Of a stretch of 64,000 nucleotides of DNA, positions 8,160-16,712 are shown one piece after another. A program made the translations under genes and the position numbers. The notes below the pieces were generated by a model. The model was not told the DNA's origin, ran no database searches, and was given only the letters and a program-made list of their open reading frames with translations. Source of the stretch: Chthoniobacteraceae bacterium. Its GTDB lineage: Bacteria > Verrucomicrobiota > Verrucomicrobiia > Chthoniobacterales > Chthoniobacteraceae. Location: the NCBI GenBank assembly GCA_947479475.1, contig CANJZW010000009.1:1-64000 (forward strand), in the 5' to 3' direction. Position 1 is the stretch's first letter; each line of letters begins with the position of its first letter.

Positions 8160-9221
8160 TCAATCAACGCCAAGGAGGGGTTGGTACGCTTTCCATATCC
8201 AGTCCACGTCATCGGCGGACTCGCTGATTTCAGCGATCCAGCGGGTCAGCGTGTATTGTGGTACGCCCTCGAAACGTTGTCCGATCATTTGGAGAAACTC
8301 TTTGCGATCGGTGACGTTAAGGAGCAGTGCCAGAAAAAAGCGGTGTTCAAGTTCCGTAATGGAGGCCCGCAACGCGACCAAAGCGTCGCGCCGCATGATT
8401 TCTTCGATACTGGGCAAAACGAAAGCCGCGAGTCGGCCGTGTTTGCGGGCGAAGATTTCCCAAACGGCCTCCCAACTCTCCAGGGCATGGAGCTGGGCGA
8501 TGCCGTTTTGGAGAATGAAAAATCCGCGTTCAAAGTCCAGTTTCTCAATCATCTCCGCAACGGCCTCCGGATAGACGGGATCCCCGGTACATTCGAGGAC
8601 GTCGAGGAGCTGTTTGCGCCTGTTGGTGAGTGCGTCGTTATGGAGGGGATCCACGGCCAGGTGCGGGGCCAGATACGTGAACTGGGGCCCGGAGCCGGCA
8701 TCGTTGTGAGTGCGCACCACGACGGTGATGGACGGAGTGTCCAGATGGAAAAGGGAATGGACGAACTGTTGGCCGGAGCTGATTTCAACGGTTTGACCGG
8801 TCTCGAGCAGTTGTGTTTTGGTCACGTGCAAGTTGCCTACGCGCAGGTGAGCGGAGATGGATTCGGCATCGCGAAACTCGAAACACGAATGCAGACTGGA
8901 GCCTTCGAGAACATGAAAGGCGCCGGAGAAAGCGTGTTGATGAATATCCGTAGTGCCCTCCAGCCAGAATAAGAGCTGGATGTAAAAGCGGGGGTTGTCG
9001 AACACGACGATCTCGGGCTGGCCAAAACCAGATTGGGTCTGGAAGGGCTGATCGTCGTCGAGGAGAAAGTCGCTCATCAATTCGCCAATATCAACATGGC
9101 CGGAGGGCGGATGTTCCTCCAAAGCGATCCGTGCGATTTCGGGGAAGATCGCAGGAGAGAAGTTTTGAGCCTGCCAGCGTGCCAGAACCGTTTGGCCAAG
9201 TTGCTTGAAAAAGGAATGCAT
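8160..9221 (-). CDS. Cupin-like protein of unknown function
   Basis: This 353-aa cytoplasmic protein has a cupin-type metal site. DIHQHAFSGAFHVLEGSS gives His94, His96 and His103, with a further His near 160 in QQFVHSLFHLD. This arrangement recalls cysteine-dioxygenase-type cupins, but the rest of the protein does not let me assign a substrate. The C-terminal half (about 200-353) is helical with no motif I recognise. The gene is monocistronic: it converges with yaeQ (26 bp) and diverges from the secreted gene at 9468. Confident as a gene, moderately confident as a cupin. Confidence 0.75.
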   Translation of the reverse strand: MHSFFKQLGQTVLARWQAQNFSPAIFPEIARIALEEHPPSGHVDIGELMSDFLLDDDQPFQTQSGFGQPEIVVFDNPRFYIQLLFWLEGTTDIHQHAFSGAFHVLEGSSLHSCFEFRDAESISAHLRVGNLHVTKTQLLETGQTVEISSGQQFVHSLFHLDTPSITVVVRTHNDAGSGPQFTYLAPHLAVDPLHNDALTNRRKQLLDVLECTGDPVYPEAVAEMIEKLDFERGFFILQNGIAQLHALESWEAVWEIFARKHGRLAAFVLPSIEEIMRRDALVALRASITELEHRFFLALLLNVTDRKEFLQMIGQRFEGVPQYTLTRWIAEISESADDVDWIWKAYQPLLGVD

Positions 9222-9325
9222 CTTTGGTTGGTCTCTTATGGGGTTTGAATCGCCGAAGTCTTCTCAATCGCTTTTAAAGAGCCGCAAAATAGGGAGAGTA
9301 AGATCGACGTTGGAATTTTCATGTG

Positions 9326-9354
9326 TTGCTCCTGACTGAACCGTTACCTAAAAT
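9326..9354 (+). promoter_or_regulatory. Candidate sigma70-type promoter for 9468 gene
   Basis: TTGCTC (9326-9331) and TAAAAT (9349-9354) are separated by 17 bp. The -10 is a 5/6 match and the -35 a 3/6 match. The predicted start near 9361 gives a leader of about 107 nt that contains the hairpin at 9376-9403. Confidence 0.4.
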
Positions 9355-9375
9355 AAAGGCGCGTCAAGATTTGAA

Positions 9376-9403
9376 GCGAAACCGGCAAGTGCACGGGTTT
9401 CGC
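9376..9403 (+). promoter_or_regulatory. Leader hairpin upstream of 9468 gene
   Basis: A perfect 8-bp stem, GCGAAACC (9376-9383) with GGTTTCGC (9396-9403), has a 12-nt loop and is followed by CCTTTTAAAA. It lies between the candidate promoter and the start codon and could be an attenuator or a weak terminator. Confidence 0.4.
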
Positions 9404-9467
9404 CCTTTTAAAACCCATGCCGACCGCTGCGTTCCATGAGCGCTTTCGTCCTCCATCCTCTTTATTT

Positions 9468-10637
9468 ATGAAACTCCGCCTTCCCTTGTTCGCCGCGTTT
9501 TTTTTAGCGGGCTCAATTTTTGGCGCTCAGGATGCCGAAATTGATTTGGTGCTCAAAATCGGCCCTGAAGGCGCCCACAATGCGGAAGCCACGCAGGCTG
9601 TCGCAATGCTTGCAAAGGCTCCGGCTGAGCAGCTGCCGCGGTTGTTGTTTGCCATGAATCCGGCAAACGAAATCGCCGCAAACTATCTGCGTTCCGCAGT
9701 GGACGCGGTTGTGGACAGAACGCTCGCGGCAAAAGGGAAACTTCCCGTGTCCGAGATCCGTGCGTTTCTTCTCAACACGGGAAACAACCCGCGCGCACGC
9801 CGGCTTGCGTATGAGATTCTTGTGCGTGTGGTGCCTGCAGAGGCCGCTCAGTTGATGGCCGGGTTTGCCAACGACCCGAGTGTGGAGTTGCGGTATGACG
9901 CGGTGGATTTGTTGATTCAGGCAGCCGCCAAACAGAAGGAGGCCAAAGAAAACGACGCGGCACTCAAAGCTTATCAGACAGCCCTGAATGCGGCACGTGA
10001 CCAGAAGCAGATTGAAAAAATTGCGGGAGAGTTGCGCGCGCTTGGCACGGCGGTGGATCTGCCCCGGCATTTTGGATTTTTAACCCACTGGCGAGTGATT
10101 GGCCCCTTCGATAACACCGCCCTCGCGGGGTTTGATGTGGTGTATCCGCCCGAAAAAGAATTTGTTCCGGCGGCGGAATACGATGGGAAAGCGGGCAAGG
10201 TCCGATGGATGGAGGTCGCTACTGGGGAGGAGTATGGGAAATTGGATTTGAATCCGCCGCTCGGGGAACTCAAGGGAGTCACCGGTTACGCGAGCACGGT
10301 GTTCAACAGCCCGATTGAGGGGCCTGCAGAGCTGCGTCTCGGATGTAAAAACGGGTGGAAGATTTGGTTTAACGGCGACTTCGTTTTTGGCCGGGATGAG
10401 TACCACAGGGGCGCACGCATCGACCAGTACCGCCTGCCCGTGACGCTGAAAATGGGGGCCAACACGATTCTCCTCAAAGTGTGCCAGAATGAAGACGTGC
10501 AGGACTGGACTCGAGAATGGGAATTCCAATTGCGTGTGTGTGACGCCACCGGCACTGCGATTCTCGCGACGGATCGTCCACCGACGCCCCCTGCTGAGCC
10601 GAAGGCCAAATCGAAAGCGCCGTCCGCAAAGAAGTAA
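9468..10637 (+). CDS. Secreted HEAT-like/ligand-binding domain protein
   Basis: Starting at ATG 9468 (MKLRLPLFAAFFLAG) gives a 389-aa protein with a good signal peptide; a start at 9417 would put 17 odd residues before it. Residues 20-185 are alpha-helical and look like HEAT or TPR-type repeats. From about 195 a beta-rich domain begins with HWRVIGPFDN, a motif common in PVC secreted proteins with galactose-binding or PA14-like folds; it includes WKIWFNGDFVF and GANTILLKVCQ. The tail is Pro/Lys-rich. The next gene starts 21 bp downstream, so the two are likely co-transcribed and may act together at the cell surface or in the periplasm. Ligand unknown. Confidence 0.8.
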   Translation: MKLRLPLFAAFFLAGSIFGAQDAEIDLVLKIGPEGAHNAEATQAVAMLAKAPAEQLPRLLFAMNPANEIAANYLRSAVDAVVDRTLAAKGKLPVSEIRAFLLNTGNNPRARRLAYEILVRVVPAEAAQLMAGFANDPSVELRYDAVDLLIQAAAKQKEAKENDAALKAYQTALNAARDQKQIEKIAGELRALGTAVDLPRHFGFLTHWRVIGPFDNTALAGFDVVYPPEKEFVPAAEYDGKAGKVRWMEVATGEEYGKLDLNPPLGELKGVTGYASTVFNSPIEGPAELRLGCKNGWKIWFNGDFVFGRDEYHRGARIDQYRLPVTLKMGANTILLKVCQNEDVQDWTREWEFQLRVCDATGTAILATDRPPTPPAEPKAKSKAPSAKK

Positions 10638-10658
10638 CACCTCTCACCTCTGTTTTTC

Positions 10659-11867
10659 ATGAAGGCCCCATTTACACGCAGCCTCTGGCTTCCCCTCTCT
10701 CTTCTCACGTTCCCCTATGCCCTGCCTGCGGCCGATTGGCTCCAGTTTCGCGGCCCGGGCGGCAGTAGTGTTTCGCAGGAGAGCGGCCTGCCTACGGCAC
10801 TTTCTGAATCCGTTCTTGCCTGGAAGAGCCCGCTTCCGGGCCGAGGGATTTCGAGTCCGCTCATCATCGGGGAACGGCTTTATGTGACGGCCTCCAGTGG
10901 GCCGGACCAGGATCGGTTGCATGTCCTGTGTTTAAGCGCAGCGGACGGCACGAAGATTTGGGAGCGCCAATTTTGGGCGACAGGCCGCACGATGACACAT
11001 CCAAAGATTGGTGTGGCAACGTCGACGCCTTGCAGCGATGGGAAGCGGATCTTCGCCGCTTTTTCCTCCAACGACGTCGTGTGTTTGGATTTGGAAGGCG
11101 GGTTGGTTTGGATGCGCGGGCTCACCCGCGACTACCCCAATGCCAGCAACAGCCTTGGCATGGCGTCCTCACCGCTGGTGACTGGGGATACCGTGGTTTT
11201 TCCCGTGGAAAGCGACAGTGAATCTTTCGCGATCGGTCTGAATGCGAAAGACGGTTCCAACCGGTGGAAGATCGCGCGGCCCAAGCGGTCCAATTGGGCC
11301 TCGCCTGTGGAGTTTGGGGGCGGTGTGGCCTTGCTGTCAGCGGCTGGATTGAGTGTTGTGGATCCCGCGACGGGAAAAGAAAAGTGGGCTTTTGGAGGGG
11401 GCTCAAGCACCCCCTCTGTGACGTTTGCCGAGGGGATTCTCTATGTTCCGGCGAAAGGGACTACGGCGCTGCGTCCGCCGTCATCGGGAGCCGAGCCTGA
11501 GGTCATCTGGCAGAACAATCAGGCGTTGTGTTCGACGGTGAGTCCTGTGGTTCATAAAGGCCGCCTTTATACGGTGAACAACGCGGGAATCCTGAAATGT
11601 TCAGCGGCCAAGGACGGGGAAAAGGTCTGGCAGCTGCGGACCACCGGCCCTTACAGCGCCACGCCCGTGGCGGCTGGTGACCTTCTTTACATGGTGAACG
11701 AGAAGGGCCTTGTTCAAGCTATCGACACCACGGCGCCAGAGGGGGCGGTTGTGTCTACACTCGATCTGCAGGACACGTTTATTGGGACGCCTTCGATCGG
11801 TCCAAAGGCGCTGTATTTACGGAGCGACAAATTTCTCTACAGGCTCGGCGGCTCGCTTGGTAAGTAA
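10659..11867 (+). CDS. Secreted PQQ-like beta-propeller protein
   Basis: This 402-aa protein has a signal peptide (LWLPLSLLTFPYALPAADW). It has the repeating tryptophan-docking pattern of PQQ-like propellers: WLQFRGPGG at the start, then blades with DGTKIWERQFW, EGGLVWMRG, GSNRWKI, TGKEKWAFGGG and DGEKVWQLR. It resembles the BamB/PQQ-binding-like repeat proteins that PVC bacteria carry in large numbers. No catalytic or heme residues are evident, so it may be a binding or scaffold protein rather than a dehydrogenase. It is paired with the upstream secreted gene. Confidence 0.88.
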   Translation: MKAPFTRSLWLPLSLLTFPYALPAADWLQFRGPGGSSVSQESGLPTALSESVLAWKSPLPGRGISSPLIIGERLYVTASSGPDQDRLHVLCLSAADGTKIWERQFWATGRTMTHPKIGVATSTPCSDGKRIFAAFSSNDVVCLDLEGGLVWMRGLTRDYPNASNSLGMASSPLVTGDTVVFPVESDSESFAIGLNAKDGSNRWKIARPKRSNWASPVEFGGGVALLSAAGLSVVDPATGKEKWAFGGGSSTPSVTFAEGILYVPAKGTTALRPPSSGAEPEVIWQNNQALCSTVSPVVHKGRLYTVNNAGILKCSAAKDGEKVWQLRTTGPYSATPVAAGDLLYMVNEKGLVQAIDTTAPEGAVVSTLDLQDTFIGTPSIGPKALYLRSDKFLYRLGGSLGK

Positions 11868-11913
11868 ATCCAGCCGAATGGATTTCGAGCCGCCTGCCAG
11901 TGAGCGAGAAAGA

Positions 11914-12468
11914 CTACTTCGCGGCGGCCAACGCTTTGTCGATGGCGGACTTGAGTTCCTCAGACTCGGGCTCCACTTTGGATTCAAATCGCTGCACGAG
12001 TGAACCGTCTTTACCGAGGAGGAATTTGTTGAAGTTCCACTTTACGGGGCCGGGTGATCCCGCGGCGGGGCCGGTGAGTGCGGCGAAGAGAGGGTGTGCT
12101 GAATCGCCCTTGACGGTGACCTTGCTATAAAGCGGAAAGGTCACGTTGTACTTGGAGGTGCAGAACTGGAGGATTTCCGCCTCGGTGCCGGGTTCCTGAG
12201 CGCCGAAATCATTGGAGGGGAACCCGACGACAACGAGGCCCTTGTCTTTGTAGGCTTTGTAGAGAGCCTCGAGCCCGGCGTACTGTTTGGTGTACCCGCA
12301 TTTGCTTGCGACATTGACCACAAGAACGGCTTTGCCGGCAAGGGCGGCTAGGGTGGTGTCTTTTCCGGCGATGTCTTTGACCGGGATGTTGAGCAAATCG
12401 GGCGCAGCCGAGGCGTGGAGAGTGGTCATGAGGAGAGGAAGGGCAAGGAGGAATGAGCGACGTTTCAT
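11914..12468 (-). CDS. Glutathione peroxidase family protein (exported)
   Basis: This thiol peroxidase reduces hydroperoxides. The 184-aa protein has an N-terminal signal peptide (MKRRSFLLALPLLMTTLHASA), so it likely acts in the periplasm. The catalytic tetrad is visible: Cys57 in NVASKCGYT (Cys, not selenocysteine), Gln91 in FPSNDFGAQEPG, and Trp144/Asn145 in VKWNFNKFL. Cys103 (LQFCTSKYNV) is in the place of the resolving cysteine of thioredoxin-dependent members, so thioredoxin is a more likely reductant than glutathione. It is convergent with the propeller gene and divergent from cassette copy 2. Confidence 0.95.
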   Translation of the reverse strand: MKRRSFLLALPLLMTTLHASAAPDLLNIPVKDIAGKDTTLAALAGKAVLVVNVASKCGYTKQYAGLEALYKAYKDKGLVVVGFPSNDFGAQEPGTEAEILQFCTSKYNVTFPLYSKVTVKGDSAHPLFAALTGPAAGSPGPVKWNFNKFLLGKDGSLVQRFESKVEPESEELKSAIDKALAAAK

Positions 12469-12686
12469 GGGAGGTTATTGGAGAAGAGTGGTGTAGCTGA
12501 AAAATGAGGTGGAATCACACAGAAATAATTTTGGTGGCCCAGTGTCATTTAAATTCAGCGTTTTAAAGCCTTGGTTGGGGGTCGAAGAGGGAAAAGTGGG
12601 TCTCTGGGGCGAGGGTTAGGCAACAAAAAACGAGGGTGCTAGTGAAAATCGGCTGCAACATCTTTCTGATGAGTTAAAGTGGGGGA

Positions 12687-13067
12687 ATGAAGATTAGCTA
12701 TATCAGCGCCGGGCTTGCCGGTGTCGTGGTGGCTCTCTCCTGTCGCTACTATTCAGTGACGGTGGAGAATGCCAAAATGCGAACGGAAGGCTTTGAATTT
12801 CAACAGTTAGTGGAATCACTTCAGCCGCAGCTGGCGGCAAAACGGCAGCAATTGCAGTCGCAGCAGGAAAAACTCAACAAAGGGTCTGCCATTAGCCAGA
12901 CCGTCGGGCCTGCGGTTTTGGGGGATATCCGGAGTCTTGCTGACAAAAACAATAATTTAAAATTGAAGGAGCTGCTTTTGAAGTACGGAGTTAGAGAAGC
13001 CGGCGCAGCGGCTCCCCCCGCGGGAGAAGCGGGATCGCAAACTCCCGCAAAGAAAGGAGGCAACTAA
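12687..13067 (+). CDS. Small membrane-anchored coiled-coil protein, cassette copy 2 gene A
   Basis: This 126-aa paralogue of the protein at 2491-2877 has the same plan: a hydrophobic N-terminus (residues 5-22), then VENAKMRTE, a coiled-coil with LAAKRQQLQSQQEKLNKGSAI, then QTVGPAVLGDI and LLLKYGV, and a C-terminal KKGGN. About half the positions match the copy-1 protein by eye, highest in the coiled coil. The gene is preceded by 218 bp of intergenic DNA, so it probably has its own promoter. The strong ribosome site of gene B is embedded in its last codons. Function unknown. Confidence 0.8.
   Translation: MKISYISAGLAGVVVALSCRYYSVTVENAKMRTEGFEFQQLVESLQPQLAAKRQQLQSQQEKLNKGSAISQTVGPAVLGDIRSLADKNNNLKLKELLLKYGVREAGAAAPPAGEAGSQTPAKKGGN
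13054..13060 (+). promoter_or_regulatory. Strong ribosome-binding site for cassette copy 2 gene B
   Basis: AAGGAGG lies 8 nt before the ATG at 13069 and inside the last codons of gene A. It is unusually good for this window, where most starts lack a recognisable site, and it fixes the start of gene B. Confidence 0.85.
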
Positions 13068-13068
13068 G

Positions 13069-13494
13069 ATGAGCGATTTTTCTCAGCAGGAAGACAAGGG
13101 ACAGAGCCTCGCTTTGGCGGGGATTGCACTGGCGGCCGTTCTCTTTTTTGGGACGCAATTGCGCGTGGCTGGATTGGAGAAACCCATGCTGGAGGCGCAG
13201 TTGAATTATTCAGCCCAACGTTTGACCTCGACCAAAGCGGCGCAGGTTCAGGCGGATGAAGCTCTGAAAAAACGGGATGAGCAGGTCAAGGGATTGTCGG
13301 AAACGGAATCCAAATACGCGGCACTTTTGACAGAACTCATCGAACTTGCGAAGACCGATGCAGACGCGCGGGCCATCACTCAAAAGTGGAAAATCCAGCA
13401 GCAGGGACAGGCTGCGGCCACAGACGCCGGATCTCAGGAGAGCAAGCCTGCAAAGGTCCAGGCTGTGGCCCCGCCCAAACCCAAGGCGCCTTAA
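13069..13494 (+). CDS. Small membrane-anchored coiled-coil protein, cassette copy 2 gene B
   Basis: This 141-aa paralogue of 2877-3305 has one transmembrane segment (about 14-30), a long charged helix, then ESKYAALLTELIELA and DARAITQKWKIQQQG, which matches copy 1 nearly residue for residue, and a Pro/Lys-rich tail. The start is one base after the gene A stop and is fixed by AAGGAGG. Conservation of the C-terminal block while the membrane segment and tail drift suggests that block binds a common partner. The family is not recognised. It lies 78 bp before the Hsp15-like gene. Confidence 0.8.
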   Translation: MSDFSQQEDKGQSLALAGIALAAVLFFGTQLRVAGLEKPMLEAQLNYSAQRLTSTKAAQVQADEALKKRDEQVKGLSETESKYAALLTELIELAKTDADARAITQKWKIQQQGQAAATDAGSQESKPAKVQAVAPPKPKAP

Positions 13495-13572
13495 TCTGCT
13501 CGGCGGCTCCGCGTTTGGCTCCCGGTGCGGCCGCGACCCGGCGGTCAGAATGACAAGCCACAAACAACATTG

Positions 13573-13977
13573 ATGCGACTTGATCTTTGGCTTTGGGCGG
13601 TACGGGCCTACAAAACCCGGCCGCTGGCGGTGAGCGCGATAAAAAACGGGCGGGTGGAGATCGGTGGACAGGCGACAAAACCCTCGCGCCTCGTCAAAAC
13701 CGGGGATGTTCTCGTGCTCCGAATTGACACGGACGTGACGATATGGACGCGCACGTTGTGTGTTCTCGGGGCGCCACCCTCCCGGGTGGGAGCCAAACTC
13801 GTCCCGTTGTATGCCGAAGACCGGACTTCTCCAGAGGAGCTTGAAAAGGCGCGGTTGCGCCCCGGATCGATCTCGGGCCACAGGCCGCGGGGGGCGGGTC
13901 GGCCAACCAAGCGGGAGCGGCGCGCTTGGGACGAAATCGATGAGGGCGGTGGCGGCGGTGCGGATTCCGAGAATTAA
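13573..13977 (+). CDS. S4-domain RNA-binding protein, Hsp15-like
   Basis: Starting at ATG 13573 (MRLDLWLWAVRAYKTRPLA) gives 134 aa with the S4 domain right at the N-terminus, as in E. coli Hsp15 (HslR), which rescues stalled 50S subunits carrying nascent chains. The motif AIKNGRVEIGGQATKPSRLV, then GDVLVLRI, fits the S4 fold. The C-terminal third is basic and Gly/Arg-rich (GHRPRGAGRPTKRERR), as in the family. An upstream ATG at 13525 adds unrelated residues and is disfavoured. Confidence 0.88.
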   Translation: MRLDLWLWAVRAYKTRPLAVSAIKNGRVEIGGQATKPSRLVKTGDVLVLRIDTDVTIWTRTLCVLGAPPSRVGAKLVPLYAEDRTSPEELEKARLRPGSISGHRPRGAGRPTKRERRAWDEIDEGGGGGADSEN

Positions 13978-13981
13978 AGGC

Positions 13982-14022
13982 GGGCTTGGACCGGCTTGGA
14001 CCGGCTTGGACCGGCTTGGACC
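13982..14022. repeat. Tandem 10-bp repeat, four copies
   Basis: Four head-to-tail copies of GGCTTGGACC fill most of the 57-bp gap between the convergent Hsp15-like and GH63-like genes. The copies are identical apart from the edges. The unit is not a multiple of three and lies outside both genes. Confidence 0.9.
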
Positions 14023-14034
14023 GAGTCTGGAGGG

Positions 14035-16692
14035 TTAGGATCGGCCGAGGATTCCGAGGCAGCGGGTGATTAAAGCGGTCCATCCGGTTTGGTGGCTGGC
14101 GCCTAGGCCGGAGCCTGTTTCGCCGTGGAAATACTCGTGGAACAACACATGATCGCGCCAGTGAGGGTCTTGGGCGTGTGGATGTTCTTTGCCAAAACAG
14201 GGCCTGTGACCTTTTGCGTCGAGGACGAAAAGGGAGGATAGGCGGCGGGCGAGTTCTTGAGAAACCTTGTCCAAGGTCGTCCAGTGGCCGGAGTTGGTGG
14301 GCAGCTCGACTTTGAGGCTGTCTCCGTAGAAGTGGTGATAGCGCTCCAGAGCCTCGATGAGCAAATAGTTGATCGGAAACCAGATCGGCCCGCGCCAATT
14401 GGAGTTGCCTCCGAAAAGGCCGCTGCGGGATTCGCCGGGTTCGTAGTCTATAGAGTAGTAGGTGCCGTTGAGTTCGAGGCCATAAGGCTCCCTTCCATGG
14501 ACTTGGGAGAGGGAGCGGATGCCGTACTCGGAGAGGAACTCGGTTTCATCGAGGACGTGTTTTAGGAGGCGCTCCAATCTCTCTTTGGAGGGAACCGAGA
14601 GGAGGCGCAGCAGACGGCCTTCTGAGCCACTGCCCTCGGTAGTGGAGCCGACGTGTTTTGCGAGGTCCGGGCGGGTCTTTAGAAACCACTCCAGCCTGGC
14701 CTTAAAGCCCGGCAGGCGGTTGATGACACTTTCATCCAAGACTTCCACCGCGAGCAAAGGAATGACTCCCACGAGAGAGCGGGTGCGCAGGGGGATGGAT
14801 GCGTGGCGCTCCACCAAGAGGCGGTCGTAGTAGAAACCGTCCTGTTCATCCCAGAGGCCGTCTTCTCCAAGGGAGTTCATGGCGTCCACAATTTGGATGA
14901 AGTGTTCGAAAAACTTGGACGCGATGTTTTCGTAGGCGGGTTTTTCCTGTGCCAGTTCGAGGGCCATGGAAAGCATGGAACCGCAGTAAAACGCCATCCA
15001 TGCGGTGCCGTCGGCCTGTGCCAGGGAGTGGCCGCAGGGCAGGGGTTTGGAGCGGTCAAAAAGGCCGATGTTGTCGAGGCCAAGGAAGCCCCCTGCAAAG
15101 ATGTGTTTGCCGTTAAGATCTTTGCGGTTGACCCACCAAGTGAAGTTGACCACCAGTTTTTGGAAGCAGCGTTCGAGGAAATCGAGGTCGCGGCTCACTT
15201 TTGAGCCCGAGATTTTGTAGACGCGCCAGCACGCCCAGGCATGCACGGGGGGATTGACGTCGTTGAAATTCCACTCGTAAGCGGGAATCTGCCCACTGGG
15301 ATGCATGAACCATTCACGCAGCAGGAGTTCGAGTTGGCTCTTGGCAAAATCAGGATCCACCTTTGCCATCGGGAGCATGTGGAAAGCCAGATCCCACGCG
15401 GCAAACCATGGGTATTCCCACTTGTCCGGCATCGAGAGCACGTCGTTGGCGTGAAAGTGGCTCCAGTCGCCGTTTCGAACCAAGCCTCTGCCTTCGGGAG
15501 GCGCCGGTTGTGCGGGGTCGCCCGACATCCACGATGGGACGACGAAATGGTAGAACTGCTTGGACCACAGAAGCCCCGCGTAGGCCTGCCGGGCCACCAA
15601 ACGTTCGTCTTCGGTGAGGGAGGAGGGGATCCTCGTCGCATAAAATAGATCGGCCTCCCGCCTGCGGGACTCCACGATCTTGTCAAACCCCGCAAATGCG
15701 GCCTTTGCGCCCTTGTCATCCTTGGTTTTGCAGAGGCGCAACCGGAGCACCGAGCGCCCGCCCCCTGGGATGAGAAGGCGGTAGTTCGCGGCTGCCTTGG
15801 TCCCGTGAGTGAGACGCACGGCCGAAGCATCGCCCTGAATCACGGCCCGGTGAAACCCATCCTTGGCGAGTCCCGTGGCATTGGGAACGCCGTACAAAGC
15901 CTGCGTGTTGGTCTCGTTTTCGGTGAAGAGCAGCGGAGCTTCCTCTTCGGTGCGCCAGAAATAGGAGCCCAAAGTTTCATGTTCGGCTAGAACCGTTTGT
16001 GCATCCTGAGCGCGCAGCGAGGGTTTGGCCTCCGTGGAGCCGTGAACTTCCCCCCAGCTCCAGGTGTTGCGAAACCAGAGTTTGGGCAGGACCGTGAGAG
16101 GGGCCGCGTCTACGCCCCTGTTTTCAACGGTAATCCTAATGAGAATATCTTCCGGTCCCGCCTTGGCGTATTCGACGAAAACGTCGAAATAGCGGTTGTC
16201 CTTGAACGCATCGGTGTCGTGCAGTTCAAACTCGTCCTCGTGTTTACCTCGAACTGCATTGTGGTGGAGCAGTTCTTCATAGGGAAACGCGCGCTGAGGG
16301 TACTTGTAGAGCCCGCGCATGTAGGAGTGCGTGGGAGTTGAGTCTAAATAGTACCACTGCTCCTTGGCGTCTTCGCCGTGGTTACCTTCTGGATTTGTGA
16401 CGCCAAAGAGGCGCTCTTTGAGGATGTTGTCCTGACCGTTCCAGAGCATCAGACCGAAACAGAGTCTGCAGCGTCTGTCGCTGATGCCAAGAAGACCATC
16501 TTCACCCCAGCGGTAGGCGCGACTCCGGGCGTGTTCGTGCGGAAAATGATTCCAAGCATCACCCGAGGCAGAATAATCCTCCCGGACAGTACCCCATTGG
16601 CGTTCTGAAAGATAGGGGCCCCACCGGCGCCAGTCCTCTTCGCGGGATGCTCCTTTTTCAAGACGTTGTTGCTCTGGCGTGGGAAGGCTCAT
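14035..16692 (-). CDS. GH63-like glucosidase
   Basis: This 885-aa protein without signal peptide resembles the long bacterial GH63/MGH1-like glucosidases. The N-terminal part has SERQWGTVREDYS, SRAYRWGEDG, and CRLCFGLMLWNGQD. The (alpha/alpha)6 catalytic part has WEYPWFAAWDLAFHMLP, whose Asp is the likely general acid, then FLGLDNIGLFDRS, GNSNWRGPIWFPINYLL and FHEYFHGETGSGLGASHQTGW, whose Glu is the likely general base. Family members cleave terminal alpha-glucosides; the substrate here is unknown. It starts 20 bp after the DUF1080 gene on the same strand, which suggests a shared operon and possibly a joint role in glycoside breakdown. Confidence 0.85.
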   Translation of the reverse strand: MSLPTPEQQRLEKGASREEDWRRWGPYLSERQWGTVREDYSASGDAWNHFPHEHARSRAYRWGEDGLLGISDRRCRLCFGLMLWNGQDNILKERLFGVTNPEGNHGEDAKEQWYYLDSTPTHSYMRGLYKYPQRAFPYEELLHHNAVRGKHEDEFELHDTDAFKDNRYFDVFVEYAKAGPEDILIRITVENRGVDAAPLTVLPKLWFRNTWSWGEVHGSTEAKPSLRAQDAQTVLAEHETLGSYFWRTEEEAPLLFTENETNTQALYGVPNATGLAKDGFHRAVIQGDASAVRLTHGTKAAANYRLLIPGGGRSVLRLRLCKTKDDKGAKAAFAGFDKIVESRRREADLFYATRIPSSLTEDERLVARQAYAGLLWSKQFYHFVVPSWMSGDPAQPAPPEGRGLVRNGDWSHFHANDVLSMPDKWEYPWFAAWDLAFHMLPMAKVDPDFAKSQLELLLREWFMHPSGQIPAYEWNFNDVNPPVHAWACWRVYKISGSKVSRDLDFLERCFQKLVVNFTWWVNRKDLNGKHIFAGGFLGLDNIGLFDRSKPLPCGHSLAQADGTAWMAFYCGSMLSMALELAQEKPAYENIASKFFEHFIQIVDAMNSLGEDGLWDEQDGFYYDRLLVERHASIPLRTRSLVGVIPLLAVEVLDESVINRLPGFKARLEWFLKTRPDLAKHVGSTTEGSGSEGRLLRLLSVPSKERLERLLKHVLDETEFLSEYGIRSLSQVHGREPYGLELNGTYYSIDYEPGESRSGLFGGNSNWRGPIWFPINYLLIEALERYHHFYGDSLKVELPTNSGHWTTLDKVSQELARRLSSLFVLDAKGHRPCFGKEHPHAQDPHWRDHVLFHEYFHGETGSGLGASHQTGWTALITRCLGILGRS

Positions 16693-16712
16693 GGGGCGGA
16701 GTTAGGATCGAT

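Noticed and set aside
7932-8972. Plus-strand frame of 346 codons opposite the cupin-like gene
   Set aside because: It overlaps the end of yaeQ and the minus-strand cupin gene, which has a clear His motif; the plus frame has no motif.
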